Assembly (NCBI GenBank): GCA_937890135.1
Contig: CALBYC010000237.1
Coordinates: 1 to 17,296 of the forward strand
Reading direction: 5' to 3'
Length of the DNA: 17,296 bases
Source: an uncultured Parabacteroides sp.
Lineage (GTDB): Bacteria > Bacteroidota > Bacteroidia > Bacteroidales > Tannerellaceae
Made by a program: the position numbers and the translations under genes. Below are positions 6,677 through 13,654 of the stretch, in pieces; positions within the stretch are counted from its first letter, which is position 1; each line of letters opens with the position of its first letter. The notes below the pieces were generated by a model that ran no database searches, was not told the origin of the DNA, and saw nothing but the letters and a program-made list of their open reading frames with translations.

Positions 6677-8230
6677 TTACAGAGGCAGGTTATCATGTTT
6701 CTTGGCTGGATTGCTCAGCTTCTTAGTCTGTAATTGCTGCAGAGCGCGAATGATACGGAAACGAGTATTTCTCGGCTCGATAACATCGTCTATATAACCA
6801 TACTGGGCAGCATTATATGGATTAGCAAAAGCTTTCTTGTATTCCGCTTCTTTCTCAGCAGCACAAGCTTTAGGATCTTCAGCAGCCGCCACTTCCTTCG
6901 CAAAGATGATCTCAACGGCACCGCTCGGACCCATCACGGCGATTTCCGCAGTTGGCCATGCGTAATTCATATCACCGCGCAAATGTTTAGAACTCATAAC
7001 GCAATAAGCACCACCGTAAGATTTACGCAAAGTAACCGTCACCTTAGGCACCGTAGCTTCACCGTAAGCATACAACAATTTAGCGCCATGAAGGATAACG
7101 CCATTGTATTCCTGACCCGTTCCTGGCAAGAATCCCGGGACATCGACCAATGTTACCAAAGGAATATTGAAGGCATCGCAGAAACGAACGAAACGTCCGG
7201 CTTTACGGGAAGCATTGCTATCCAGACAACCGGCCATAACTTTCGGCTGATTGGCAACAATACCAACTGCTTGTCCGTTGAAGCGCGCAAAGCCCACGAT
7301 AATGTTCTTGGCAAAATCCGCATGGACTTCCAAGAATTCATGATTATCCACGATTGTCCCGATAACTTCATACATGTCGTATGCCTGATTAGGATTATCC
7401 GGGATGATTTCATTCAAATAATCATCAAGGCGGTCAATCGGATCGGAACATTCCACCAACGGAGTCTCTTCCATGTTGTTTTGAGGCAAATAGCTCAACA
7501 ACTGGCGAATCAGCTTCAATCCATCTTCTTCCGTGTCAACAGCGAAATGGGCAACTCCCGATTTCGTAGAATGGACGCTCGCTCCGCCCAATTGCTCCTG
7601 AGTCACGTCTTCACCTGTTACCGTCTTAACCACCTTCGGACCCGTCAAGAACATATAACTTGTCCCGCGAGTCATGATATTGAAGTCCGTCAAGGCAGGA
7701 GAATAAACTGCGCCACCCGCACAAGGGCCGAAAATACCAGAAATCTGAGGGATAACACCAGATGCTAAAATATTACGTTGGAAAATTTCAGCATAACCAG
7801 CCAAGGCATTCACGCCTTCTTGGATACGGGCTCCGCCTGAATCGTTCAAACCTATTACCGGAGCACCCATCTTCATGGCTTGATCCATAATTTTACAAAT
7901 CTTCAACGCCAGCATTTCGGACAAAGCGCCACCGAACACCGTAAAGTCTTGGGCGTAGATATAAACCAAACGTCCATCAATCGTTCCGTAGCCGGTTACG
8001 ATGCCATCACCCAAGAATTTAGTCTTTTCTATACCAAAGTTAGTACAACGATGCTTTACGAACATATCGATTTCCTCGAAGCTTCCTTCATCTAACAGCA
8101 TACTGATACGTTCACGTGCAGTAAATTTGCCTTTTTTATGCTGTGATTCGATTCTTTTTTCGCCGCCACCCAAACGAGCCTGTTCACGCAAGGCGATAAG
8201 TTCCTTTACTTTTTCAAGCTGATTACTCAT
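6677..8230 (-). CDS. mmdA: Methylmalonyl-CoA decarboxylase alpha subunit (carboxyltransferase)
   Basis: This cytoplasmic carboxyltransferase moves the carboxyl group of methylmalonyl-CoA to biotin, giving propionyl-CoA. It has 517 residues, typical for the family. The N-terminal crotonase-like half carries GGARIQEG (132-139) and GPCAGGAVYSPALTDF (168-183), which form one oxyanion hole. The C-terminal half carries LVDVPGFLPGTGQE and SKHLRGD, which contribute to the second half of the active site. The protein is very similar in pattern to propionyl-CoA carboxylase beta chains. The decarboxylase call rests on the neighbouring beta pump subunit, OadG-like subunit and carrier, and on the absence of a biotin carboxylase. 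The gene lies 50 nt after the epimerase gene and 16 nt before the lamin-tail/OadG gene, in one operon. Confidence 0.93.
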   Translation of the reverse strand: MSNQLEKVKELIALREQARLGGGEKRIESQHKKGKFTARERISMLLDEGSFEEIDMFVKHRCTNFGIEKTKFLGDGIVTGYGTIDGRLVYIYAQDFTVFGGALSEMLALKICKIMDQAMKMGAPVIGLNDSGGARIQEGVNALAGYAEIFQRNILASGVIPQISGIFGPCAGGAVYSPALTDFNIMTRGTSYMFLTGPKVVKTVTGEDVTQEQLGGASVHSTKSGVAHFAVDTEEDGLKLIRQLLSYLPQNNMEETPLVECSDPIDRLDDYLNEIIPDNPNQAYDMYEVIGTIVDNHEFLEVHADFAKNIIVGFARFNGQAVGIVANQPKVMAGCLDSNASRKAGRFVRFCDAFNIPLVTLVDVPGFLPGTGQEYNGVILHGAKLLYAYGEATVPKVTVTLRKSYGGAYCVMSSKHLRGDMNYAWPTAEIAVMGPSGAVEIIFAKEVAAAEDPKACAAEKEAEYKKAFANPYNAAQYGYIDDVIEPRNTRFRIIRALQQLQTKKLSNPAKKHDNLPL

Positions 8231-8280
8231 TGCTTTTATTAGATTTATTATTAGTAATGTACTGTTTCAATCGTGTTATT

Positions 8281-8691
8281 TCATTTTTTGGCTGGCATGC
8301 AAAGCTCTGTCAAAACATTGCAAGTTGATTTCGGGTGCAAGAATGCGATTTCCAAACCCTCAGCACCGCGGCGAGGAGCCTTGTCAATCAGACGAATGCC
8401 CTTTGACTCTGCTTCATCCAAGCAGGCTTGCACGTCAGGAGTCGCAAATGCTATGTGGTGAATGCCTTCACCTTTCTTCTCGATAAATTTAGCGATCGTG
8501 CTGTCTTCACTTGTAGGTTCCAGCAGCTCCAATTTTGTCTGTCCAATTTTGAAGAAAGCAGTCTTCACCTTCTGGTCTGCCACTTCTTCGATGCTATAGC
8601 ACTTCAAGCCTAAAACTTGTTCGTAATATGGCAAACATGCCTCGATGCTTTTCACAGCAATGCCTAAATGTTCAATGTGAGTAAGTTCCAT
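8281..8691 (-). CDS. mce: Methylmalonyl-CoA epimerase
   Basis: A vicinal-oxygen-chelate enzyme that interconverts the two epimers of methylmalonyl-CoA, linking the B12-dependent mutase product to the decarboxylase. The protein has 136 residues and the expected two-module fold. Probable metal ligands are His8 (in HIEHLGIAV), His79 (in GIHHIAFAT) and Glu129 (in VLTELCMP). These positions match the ligand pattern known for the Propionibacterium enzyme. It is the first gene of the operon, has its own promoter, and is followed by mmdA after 50 nt. That order supports the reading of the downstream complex as a methylmalonyl-CoA rather than an oxaloacetate or glutaconyl-CoA decarboxylase. The start ATG gives the usual short N-terminus before the first beta strand. 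Confidence 0.95.
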   Translation of the reverse strand: MELTHIEHLGIAVKSIEACLPYYEQVLGLKCYSIEEVADQKVKTAFFKIGQTKLELLEPTSEDSTIAKFIEKKGEGIHHIAFATPDVQACLDEAESKGIRLIDKAPRRGAEGLEIAFLHPKSTCNVLTELCMPAKK

Positions 8692-8736
8692 TTGTAATGA
8701 ATTTTAAGTTATATTATTAGGTTTATGTCTTTTCCA

Positions 8737-8753
8737 CAACACATTCTGTGTTG
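8737..8753. repeat. Perfect 7-3-7 inverted repeat at the mce transcription start
   Basis: CAACACA-TTC-TGTGTTG forms a perfect inverted repeat five bases downstream of the -7 element. It could be an operator for a dimeric repressor, or a stable hairpin at the 5' end of the mRNA. It is not followed by a U-tract in the minus direction, so it is unlikely to be a terminator for the upstream tamL gene. Confidence 0.55.
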
Positions 8754-8758
8754 CAAGG

Positions 8759-8766
8759 CAAAGATA
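8759..8766 (-). promoter_or_regulatory. Promoter -7 element of the mce-mmd operon
   Basis: The minus strand reads TATCTTTG, a full match to TAnnTTTG. A TTTG lies 23 bp further upstream, slightly beyond the usual 19-21 spacing. The predicted start of transcription falls at the edge of the palindrome at 8737-8753, leaving a leader of about 60 nt. Confidence 0.6.
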
Positions 8767-8821
8767 CACTTCTTTTTGGAAAAGATTATCAAAAATCAAG
8801 ATTTTATTTGTTGAAGTCGTT

Positions 8822-11188
8822 TTAGAACGGATAGCCAACCGCAAAGTGCCAAGCGAAATTGCCTGTGCGGGCATTCAGGTTTGGATTTTTTATTGCCCAT
8901 TTCTTGCTTCCTCTTTGTTGCGGGTCATAAGCTTTCATGCCTGTGTCAAAACGTAAAACAAAGAAATTAAAGTCCACGCGCAATCCCAAACCATAAGAAG
9001 CCGCTATCTCTTTATAGAAGCGGGAAAAGTCAAAATTCGCTTTGGGATGGGAGGCATCTTCATGGAATGTCCAAATATTGCCCGCATCCACATAAGCCGC
9101 CAATTCAAATTTCCAAAACAACTTTGTCCTGTATTCCAGATTCAAGTCCAGCCGAATGTCCCCCACCTGGTCTGCAAAAGAACGGGCATATTCCAGCCCC
9201 ATGCTTCCCGGTCCCAAAGAACGCACGGACCAGCCCCTCACGCTATTGGCTCCCCCGGAAAAATAGCTTCGTTCAAACGGCAATTTCGTCATATTTCCAT
9301 AGGGATAGCCGACACCAACGCCGACTCGGTAAGCGACCTTGTTCTTTGCGTCCAATGCAATATTCTTGCTGAAATCGACATCCACCTTGGTAAACTGGGC
9401 ATAAGGTATCCCGAACAGCAAATAGGAGCCATTCTCGTTCTTACGCGCTCCTACCATCTTTGACAAGCCATACAACATATTCCCCGCCATTTCGACGGAA
9501 AGCCGAAGCGAATGGGTGGTTCGGTTCTTGTCCTGGGGCATGTAATTATTAAAGGAATAGGTATAACCTATCCCCAATACAAATTGGTCGGTAAAGTTAT
9601 ATTGACGCGTAGACTCGGGCAAGCTATCCGCAAAGGCTTTGTCTATCTTGGGCAAATGAACGTAATCAATGTCGACCAGTTTGAAAACATGGCGAGACTG
9701 CGTGTTGAACCGGTCCTGCCAAATATAACTCCAGCCTCCCGAGAGGATGGTGCGCTGGTATTCCGGCCGGGTCTGGAAACTGTAACCGATTTTAAATTCC
9801 GTGGTCGCGCGCAGGTGACGTTTTAAGGATTCGCTTACGAACGGGAACACAAAACGGGGGAAGGTGATTCCTGTTTCCGCTCCAAACTCCCAATAATTAC
9901 CATCAATGCGGCTCTTCGAGGAACCCAACGCCTCGTATGCGCCCCTCACCTTGAAGGCAAAGGTTTCCGAACGGCGGAACAAATTGCGATGCTGGTAATT
10001 CACACTGGAAGCAAAGCCCAAATCCCCTGCGGAATGGGTCCCTTCAAGTTCCACCCCGAATCCCTGCAATTTCGTGGGAGCGGCCAAAATAGAACAATCC
10101 AATTTCATCGAATCATTTTCCTCATAGTCCCTGAATCTGACATTGATGTTCTTCAACGCCCTAAGCCGTGCAAAGGATGAGTAGGTTTGTTCGACACACG
10201 ATTCGTCATATTGCTTGCCCGGGACCAAGTACACGCTGCGCGCCAGGGCGGAAGGGCGGATGTAACGCCCGCTTTTACCGTATACCACATATATGTCGCC
10301 CGCCCTCATCGTGTCACGCAAATGAACCCTGTTTTCCGATTCTGGGCTTAGCGGGTCATAATCGGCGACCACGGTAACCTTGTTGATATAGTAAGGGCGA
10401 TGGGCTTCCTCGCCCACCGAACCATCTTCCTTTAAACGGCGATAGGGCTTCAAACACATTTCCAGATCCACCACGTTCCGATTAAACGAACTGTCCGCCT
10501 TATAGGTCAGATAATCTTTGTTGAACGCATAATAACCGTTCCTACGCAGCAGCTTTGTCACCCTGGCGCGTTCCATGTCAAGGACATCCCTGTCAAAGGG
10601 AACGCCCTCTTTGATTAAAGAGGTGTAATCTTCATCCGGCGACATGAACATATTGGACAACCAACTTCGTTTCTTCGGAGGAATATGCGCGATGCTGTCG
10701 ATGCGCGGGTCGTCCAACGCCGACTGGTAATTTCTAATGCGATAAGGCGAACTGAGATGCAAGGAATACGTCACAGTCGCCTTTTTGTAACGGGTCGTGT
10801 CTATCTCGGTCTTAACTTCCGCGTGAATGTATCCTTTGTTCACCAACAAACGTTCCAACTCTTTCGCAGACTGATCCACCAACGTAGTATCCAAGACCAC
10901 GGGAGCCTCTCCCATCCTACGAAGCTGTTTGTTTATCCACCATTTGTCGTTTTTCCCTGACCAATTATAAAGATACAACTGCCATTTCACCAGTCCGAAA
11001 GCCTTGAAATTGGGCCGCTGGTGCAAATAATCGCGCAAGTCCGCATCCTTGAAGTTCTTATCATCGGACGTAATGACCACCTTGTCCAACAAATAGTGGT
11101 TATCAGGGACATATCTCGTCGAACTGCATCCGGGCAGAAACAATAAGGCTGCGACAATAACAATAATATATAGGGATAGTATTCTCAT
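8822..11188 (-). CDS. tamL: TamL/BamA-superfamily outer-membrane assembly lipoprotein
   Basis: A 788-residue Omp85-superfamily protein. It has a lipoprotein signal peptide with lipobox LPGC and the lipidated Cys at residue 21. About 350 residues of POTRA-like alpha/beta modules follow, including ELERLLVNKGYIHAEVKTEID and ERARVTKLLRRNGYYAF. The C-terminal part (roughly 370-788) is a 16-strand-type barrel. It contains the Omp85 lid-loop motif SVRGW, within GGANSVRGWSVRSLGPGS, and ends in a terminal Phe, as outer-membrane barrels do. An N-terminal lipid anchor on a TamA-like protein defines the Bacteroidota TamL variant, which is normally thought to work with TamB to insert or transport envelope components. 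No tamB is in the window, so a partner must be elsewhere. The gene stands alone, between the tat terminator region and the mce promoter. The symbol is an inference from architecture. Confidence 0.85.
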   Translation of the reverse strand: MRILSLYIIVIVAALLFLPGCSSTRYVPDNHYLLDKVVITSDDKNFKDADLRDYLHQRPNFKAFGLVKWQLYLYNWSGKNDKWWINKQLRRMGEAPVVLDTTLVDQSAKELERLLVNKGYIHAEVKTEIDTTRYKKATVTYSLHLSSPYRIRNYQSALDDPRIDSIAHIPPKKRSWLSNMFMSPDEDYTSLIKEGVPFDRDVLDMERARVTKLLRRNGYYAFNKDYLTYKADSSFNRNVVDLEMCLKPYRRLKEDGSVGEEAHRPYYINKVTVVADYDPLSPESENRVHLRDTMRAGDIYVVYGKSGRYIRPSALARSVYLVPGKQYDESCVEQTYSSFARLRALKNINVRFRDYEENDSMKLDCSILAAPTKLQGFGVELEGTHSAGDLGFASSVNYQHRNLFRRSETFAFKVRGAYEALGSSKSRIDGNYWEFGAETGITFPRFVFPFVSESLKRHLRATTEFKIGYSFQTRPEYQRTILSGGWSYIWQDRFNTQSRHVFKLVDIDYVHLPKIDKAFADSLPESTRQYNFTDQFVLGIGYTYSFNNYMPQDKNRTTHSLRLSVEMAGNMLYGLSKMVGARKNENGSYLLFGIPYAQFTKVDVDFSKNIALDAKNKVAYRVGVGVGYPYGNMTKLPFERSYFSGGANSVRGWSVRSLGPGSMGLEYARSFADQVGDIRLDLNLEYRTKLFWKFELAAYVDAGNIWTFHEDASHPKANFDFSRFYKEIAASYGLGLRVDFNFFVLRFDTGMKAYDPQQRGSKKWAIKNPNLNARTGNFAWHFAVGYPF

Positions 11189-11288
11189 TCATTTTTTGAT
11201 GTGCAATATTCGCAAAATTTCCCCATATCTGCAAATAAAAAGAGAGGGAAGTTGGCAGATAAAGGCAAAAGCGAACGCCTGCTTTTCC

Positions 11289-11371
11289 AAAAGGACACGG
11301 CCTTTCCCAAAAAAGGATGCGGCCTCTTGTTAAAGGGGATGCGGCCTTTTCTCAAAGATCCGGCATCCTTT
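11289..11371. repeat. Four degenerate ~22-bp GC-rich repeat units, the last inverted
   Basis: Units start near 11289, 11310, 11332 and 11354. The first three share the pattern AAAGGatgCGGCCTtt. The fourth (11354-11371) reads AAAGATCCGGCATCCTTT, which is the same kind of motif on the opposite strand. The period is 21-22 bp, about two helical turns. The remaining bases between units are A-rich and variable. The cluster lies upstream of tamL and downstream of the tat terminator. The function is unknown. It could be a dispersed intergenic repeat of this genome, a protein-binding array or an RNA structure. Confidence 0.6.
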
Positions 11372-11407
11372 GTGAGCGCGCATAACCATTGCGGGCACAC
11401 GAAGCCG

Positions 11408-11448
11408 AAAAGGTTGAGTTGCAAGACATCCGTGCAACCCAACCTTTT
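11408..11448 (-). terminator. Strong hairpin terminator of the tatA-tatC operon
   Basis: Arms 11408-11423 (AAAAGGTTGAGTTGCA) and 11433-11448 (TGCAACCCAACCTTTT) pair over 16 positions with a single mismatch, around a 9-nt loop. The stem begins 26 nt past the tatC stop and ends in TTTT on either strand, so it could act in both directions. This is the most convincing terminator in the window. Confidence 0.8.
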
Positions 11449-11473
11449 CTCTAATTAATGTAAGGATCAGCTC

Positions 11474-12328
11474 CTACGCTTTCAATTCCTTTGTTGCTTC
11501 AATATCGCTCTCTTCTCCGTTGTCATCGTCTTCTTCGGGCGGGGCCGGCTTGACAAAAAAGGCACTCAATTCATACAACCCATAAAGCGGGAAGAAAACC
11601 AAGCTCAGGGTAAACGGATCGCTACTTGGCGTAATGAACGCTGCGGCCACCAGCAATCCCACAATCGCATGCCTCCTGTATTTGTGAAAGAAAGAGCGGT
11701 TCAAAAGGCCTATCTTCGATAACAGCCAGGAAACAAGCGGCATCTCGAAGACAACTCCCATCACAAAAATAAGCATGATGAAATTGTCCATGTACGATTC
11801 CAGAGACACCTGTTCGGTGATGGCGGCACTCAACTCATAAGTCGCCAAGAAGCGCAATGTCATCGGGAACACCAAGAAATACCCGACCGCACATCCTAAA
11901 AAGAACATGATCGTCCCGCATAGGAACACCCAGCGGACATTTTTCTTCTCATTCTCATAAAGGGCCGGGCTGACAAATTTCCAGATCTCGTACATCGTAT
12001 AAGGAAACGTCAGCAGCAACGCCAGCCAAAAAGATGTCGACATGTGGGTGAAGAACTGCGAAGCGAGCTTGATGTTCACGACATCCACCTTGAATGTTTG
12101 ATTGCAGAAGTCCGGCAATACGGAAAAAAGCGAACTTAGCTTGCACATCTCACGGTAGACGATGAAATCGCCATAGCACGGGGCCATCACCACATTGTCG
12201 AACAACCACGGCATTACGGCGAATGCACCGATTGCAAAGATAAAAAGAGCTAAAATGATACGAAACAGAGTCCAACGAAGTTCTTCCAAATGATCCCAAA
12301 AGGACATTTCATCTTGTTGTTCTTCCAT
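11474..12328 (-). CDS. tatC: Sec-independent protein translocase TatC
   Basis: TatC is the membrane receptor that recognises twin-arginine signal peptides and organises the Tat pore for folded proteins. It has 284 residues with about six membrane segments. Family signatures are HLEELR (13-18) at the cytoplasmic N-terminus, the loop PYTMYEIWKFVSPALYENEK, and AFITPSSDPF near the last helices. Compared with the E. coli protein, the first periplasmic loop is expanded by a few dozen residues (about 50-90) and contains three cysteines: APCYGD, REMCKL and PDFCNQ. The C-terminus is a highly acidic tail (EEDDDNGEESD). The gene follows tatA by 9 nt and ends at a strong terminator. No tatB is next to it. 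Confidence 0.97.
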   Translation of the reverse strand: MEEQQDEMSFWDHLEELRWTLFRIILALFIFAIGAFAVMPWLFDNVVMAPCYGDFIVYREMCKLSSLFSVLPDFCNQTFKVDVVNIKLASQFFTHMSTSFWLALLLTFPYTMYEIWKFVSPALYENEKKNVRWVFLCGTIMFFLGCAVGYFLVFPMTLRFLATYELSAAITEQVSLESYMDNFIMLIFVMGVVFEMPLVSWLLSKIGLLNRSFFHKYRRHAIVGLLVAAAFITPSSDPFTLSLVFFPLYGLYELSAFFVKPAPPEEDDDNGEESDIEATKELKA

Positions 12329-12337
12329 CGCTCATCC

Positions 12338-12538
12338 TTACTTTTTTTCCGGGTTATTATCGTCCAATTTGATATCGTCCTCTATCCCTTTTACTCCATC
12401 CTTAAAGTTTTTCACTCCTTTGCCTATGCCTTTCATCAACTCAGGAATCTTCTTGCCGCCAAACAACAGCAATACGATGATAGCGATAATGATGATTTCA
12501 CCTGTTCCTAAGTTTCCGATAAATAACAAATTATCCAT
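12338..12538 (-). CDS. tatA: Sec-independent protein translocase TatA
   Basis: TatA is the small pore-forming subunit of the Tat pathway. The 66-residue protein has one membrane helix (GTGEIIIIAIIVLLLF), then the hinge FGGKKIPELMKGIGKG and an amphipathic helix. A charged tail follows (GIEDDIKLDDNNPEKK). The FG-(K/G)-K-(L/I)-P motif is canonical. With only TatA and TatC here, the system looks like the minimal two-component TatAC type, in which one TatA does the work of TatA and TatB; a tatB elsewhere cannot be excluded. The gene leads the tatA-tatC pair and is divergent from fabD across a 139-bp spacer that carries a -7 element for each direction. Confidence 0.95.
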   Translation of the reverse strand: MDNLLFIGNLGTGEIIIIAIIVLLLFGGKKIPELMKGIGKGVKNFKDGVKGIEDDIKLDDNNPEKK

Positions 12539-12581
12539 GATATAACAATATTATATGTTTAATAAATCAATTTCCAAGGGA

Positions 12582-12589
12582 CAAAGATA
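12582..12589 (-). promoter_or_regulatory. Promoter -7 element of tatA-tatC
   Basis: The minus strand reads TATCTTTG, a full match to the Bacteroidota -7 consensus. It gives a leader of about 40 nt. No TTTG is seen at the -33 position. Confidence 0.5.
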
Positions 12590-12629
12590 CAATTTGAAAT
12601 GAATTATATCTACATTATTCGGAATTTAT

Positions 12630-12637
12630 TAACTTTG
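12630..12637 (+). promoter_or_regulatory. Promoter -7 element of fabD
   Basis: TAACTTTG matches TAnnTTTG fully and lies 40 bp upstream of the chosen fabD start. The upstream flank is AT-rich but has no clear -33 TTTG. Confidence 0.5.
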
Positions 12638-12677
12638 CCGCGTCTTAAAAAACTGAAATATAAAAAAAGAAAGAATG

Positions 12678-13559
12678 ATGAATGCTTATGTATTCCCTGG
12701 ACAAGGGGCACAATTTGTAGGTATGGGCAAAGACCTGTACGAGAATAACCCGCTTGCTAAAGAGATGTTTGAGAAGGCTAACGAAATTTTGGGTTTCCGC
12801 ATTACCGATTTGATGTTTGCGGGCACAGACGAGGATTTGAAACAGACCAAAGTCACTCAGCCTGCTATCTTCTTGCACTCCGTGATTCTTGCCAAAACTT
12901 TAGGCGAAGGATTCAAGCCCGACATGGTTGCAGGACATTCTTTAGGCGAGTTTTCCGCATTGGTCGCCGCGGGGGCCCTGTCTTTCGAGGATGGCTTGGT
13001 CTTGGTTTCCAAACGTGCGCAGGCCATGCAGAAAGCATGCGAGCAAACGCCTTCTACCATGGCCGCCGTTTTAGCCTTGCCCGATGAGAAAGTGGAGGAA
13101 TTGTGCGCGGAAGTGAAGGACGAGGTTGTCGTTTGCGCAAATTACAATTGCCCGGGGCAAGTCGTCATTTCTGGTACTATCCCGGGCATCGACGAGGCTT
13201 GCGCGAAAATGTTGGAAGCAGGCGCAAAACGTGCATTAAAACTAAAAGTCGGCGGTGCGTTCCATTCCCCATTGATGGAACCGGCACGGGCTGAGCTGGC
13301 TGCCGCCATTGAAGCCACGAATTTCCACAAGCCGGTCTGCCCGGTATATCAGAACGTAAGCACAAAAGCCGAGACATGCCCGGACACAATCAAAGCAAAC
13401 TTAATCGCCCAGCTCACAGCACCCGTACGCTGGACACAATCCGTCCAGAACATGATTAAGGATGGAGCCACCCATTTTATCGAATTGGGTCCCGGCTCTG
13501 TACTACAAGGCTTGATCAAGAAAATCGACAAGACAGTCACGACGGAAGGCCGCCAATAA
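12678..13559 (+). CDS. fabD: Malonyl-CoA:ACP transacylase FabD
   Basis: FabD transfers malonyl groups from CoA to acyl carrier protein to supply fatty-acid elongation. The protein has 293 residues from the second of two adjacent ATG codons. This start is preferred because it gives the family's usual N-terminus MNAYVFPGQGAQ; starting at 12675 would add one Met. Catalytic features are GQGAQ at 8-12, the nucleophile Ser88 in GHSLGE, the carboxylate-binding Arg113, and the active-site His196 in GAFHSPLM. The C-terminal FIELGPGSVLQGL is also conserved. No strong Shine-Dalgarno is present, only an A-rich leader. The gene has its own -7 element upstream and a terminator downstream, and no other fatty-acid gene adjoins it. 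Confidence 0.97.
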   Translation: MNAYVFPGQGAQFVGMGKDLYENNPLAKEMFEKANEILGFRITDLMFAGTDEDLKQTKVTQPAIFLHSVILAKTLGEGFKPDMVAGHSLGEFSALVAAGALSFEDGLVLVSKRAQAMQKACEQTPSTMAAVLALPDEKVEELCAEVKDEVVVCANYNCPGQVVISGTIPGIDEACAKMLEAGAKRALKLKVGGAFHSPLMEPARAELAAAIEATNFHKPVCPVYQNVSTKAETCPDTIKANLIAQLTAPVRWTQSVQNMIKDGATHFIELGPGSVLQGLIKKIDKTVTTEGRQ

Positions 13560-13582
13560 CAAAGAATTTTCCTTTTTGACAT

Positions 13583-13618
13583 CGAGCCGACTTGTCTTAG
13601 GACTTGCGGCTCGGTTTT
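13583..13618 (+). terminator. Hairpin terminator after fabD
   Basis: CGAGCCG (13583-13589) pairs perfectly with CGGCTCG (13607-13613), followed by GTTTTG as a short U-tract. The 17-nt interior can form a small extra stem (GTC/GAC). It lies 23 nt past the fabD stop. The same TTTG is reused as the -33 box of the proposed recR promoter. Confidence 0.7.
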
Positions 13619-13646
13619 GTTGGTATAACAGCTTCGAACATATTTG
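13616..13646 (+). promoter_or_regulatory. Candidate recR promoter, nearly abutting the start codon
   Basis: TTTG (13616-13619) is followed after exactly 19 bp by CATATTTG (13639-13646), seven of eight matches to TAnnTTTG. This spacing is that of the Bacteroidota primary sigma factor. Transcription would begin only a few bases before the ATG at 13655, so the mRNA would be leaderless or nearly so. Confidence 0.5.
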
Positions 13647-13654
13647 TTACTAAA

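Larger units (their letters stand above)
11189..11473. other. Intergenic region between tatC and tamL
   Basis: This 285-bp spacer holds the tat operon hairpin at its right end and the GC-rich repeat cluster in its middle. Nearer tamL is an AT-rich stretch with a weak -7 candidate (TTTATTTG on the minus strand, 11232-11239) but no well-spaced -33 box. It is open in two long overlapping frames on opposite strands. Their translations are dominated by the repeat and look non-coding. tamL has no obvious Shine-Dalgarno site. Confidence 0.6.

Noticed and set aside
6734..7768. A 344-codon open frame antisense to mmdA
   Set aside because: It mirrors the strongly conserved mmdA frame, has no recognisable domain, and its length follows from codon use on the coding strand.
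8737..8753. Palindrome as a terminator for tamL
   Set aside because: No U-tract follows in the tamL direction, and it lies downstream of a consensus -7 element, so a promoter-linked role fits better.
11289..11371. Possible CRISPR-like array
   Set aside because: Units are degenerate, spacers are only a few A-rich bases, the last unit is inverted, and no cas gene is near.
11185..11458. Two 85-codon open frames on opposite strands between tatC and tamL (11185-11442 minus, 11201-11458 plus)
   Set aside because: Both translate the repeat cluster and the terminator hairpin, overlap each other almost completely, lack a ribosome binding site and resemble no family I know.
13604..13654. Upstream extension of recR to a TTG
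   Set aside because: The codon lies in the fabD terminator stem, and the added residues precede the normal RecR N-terminus.
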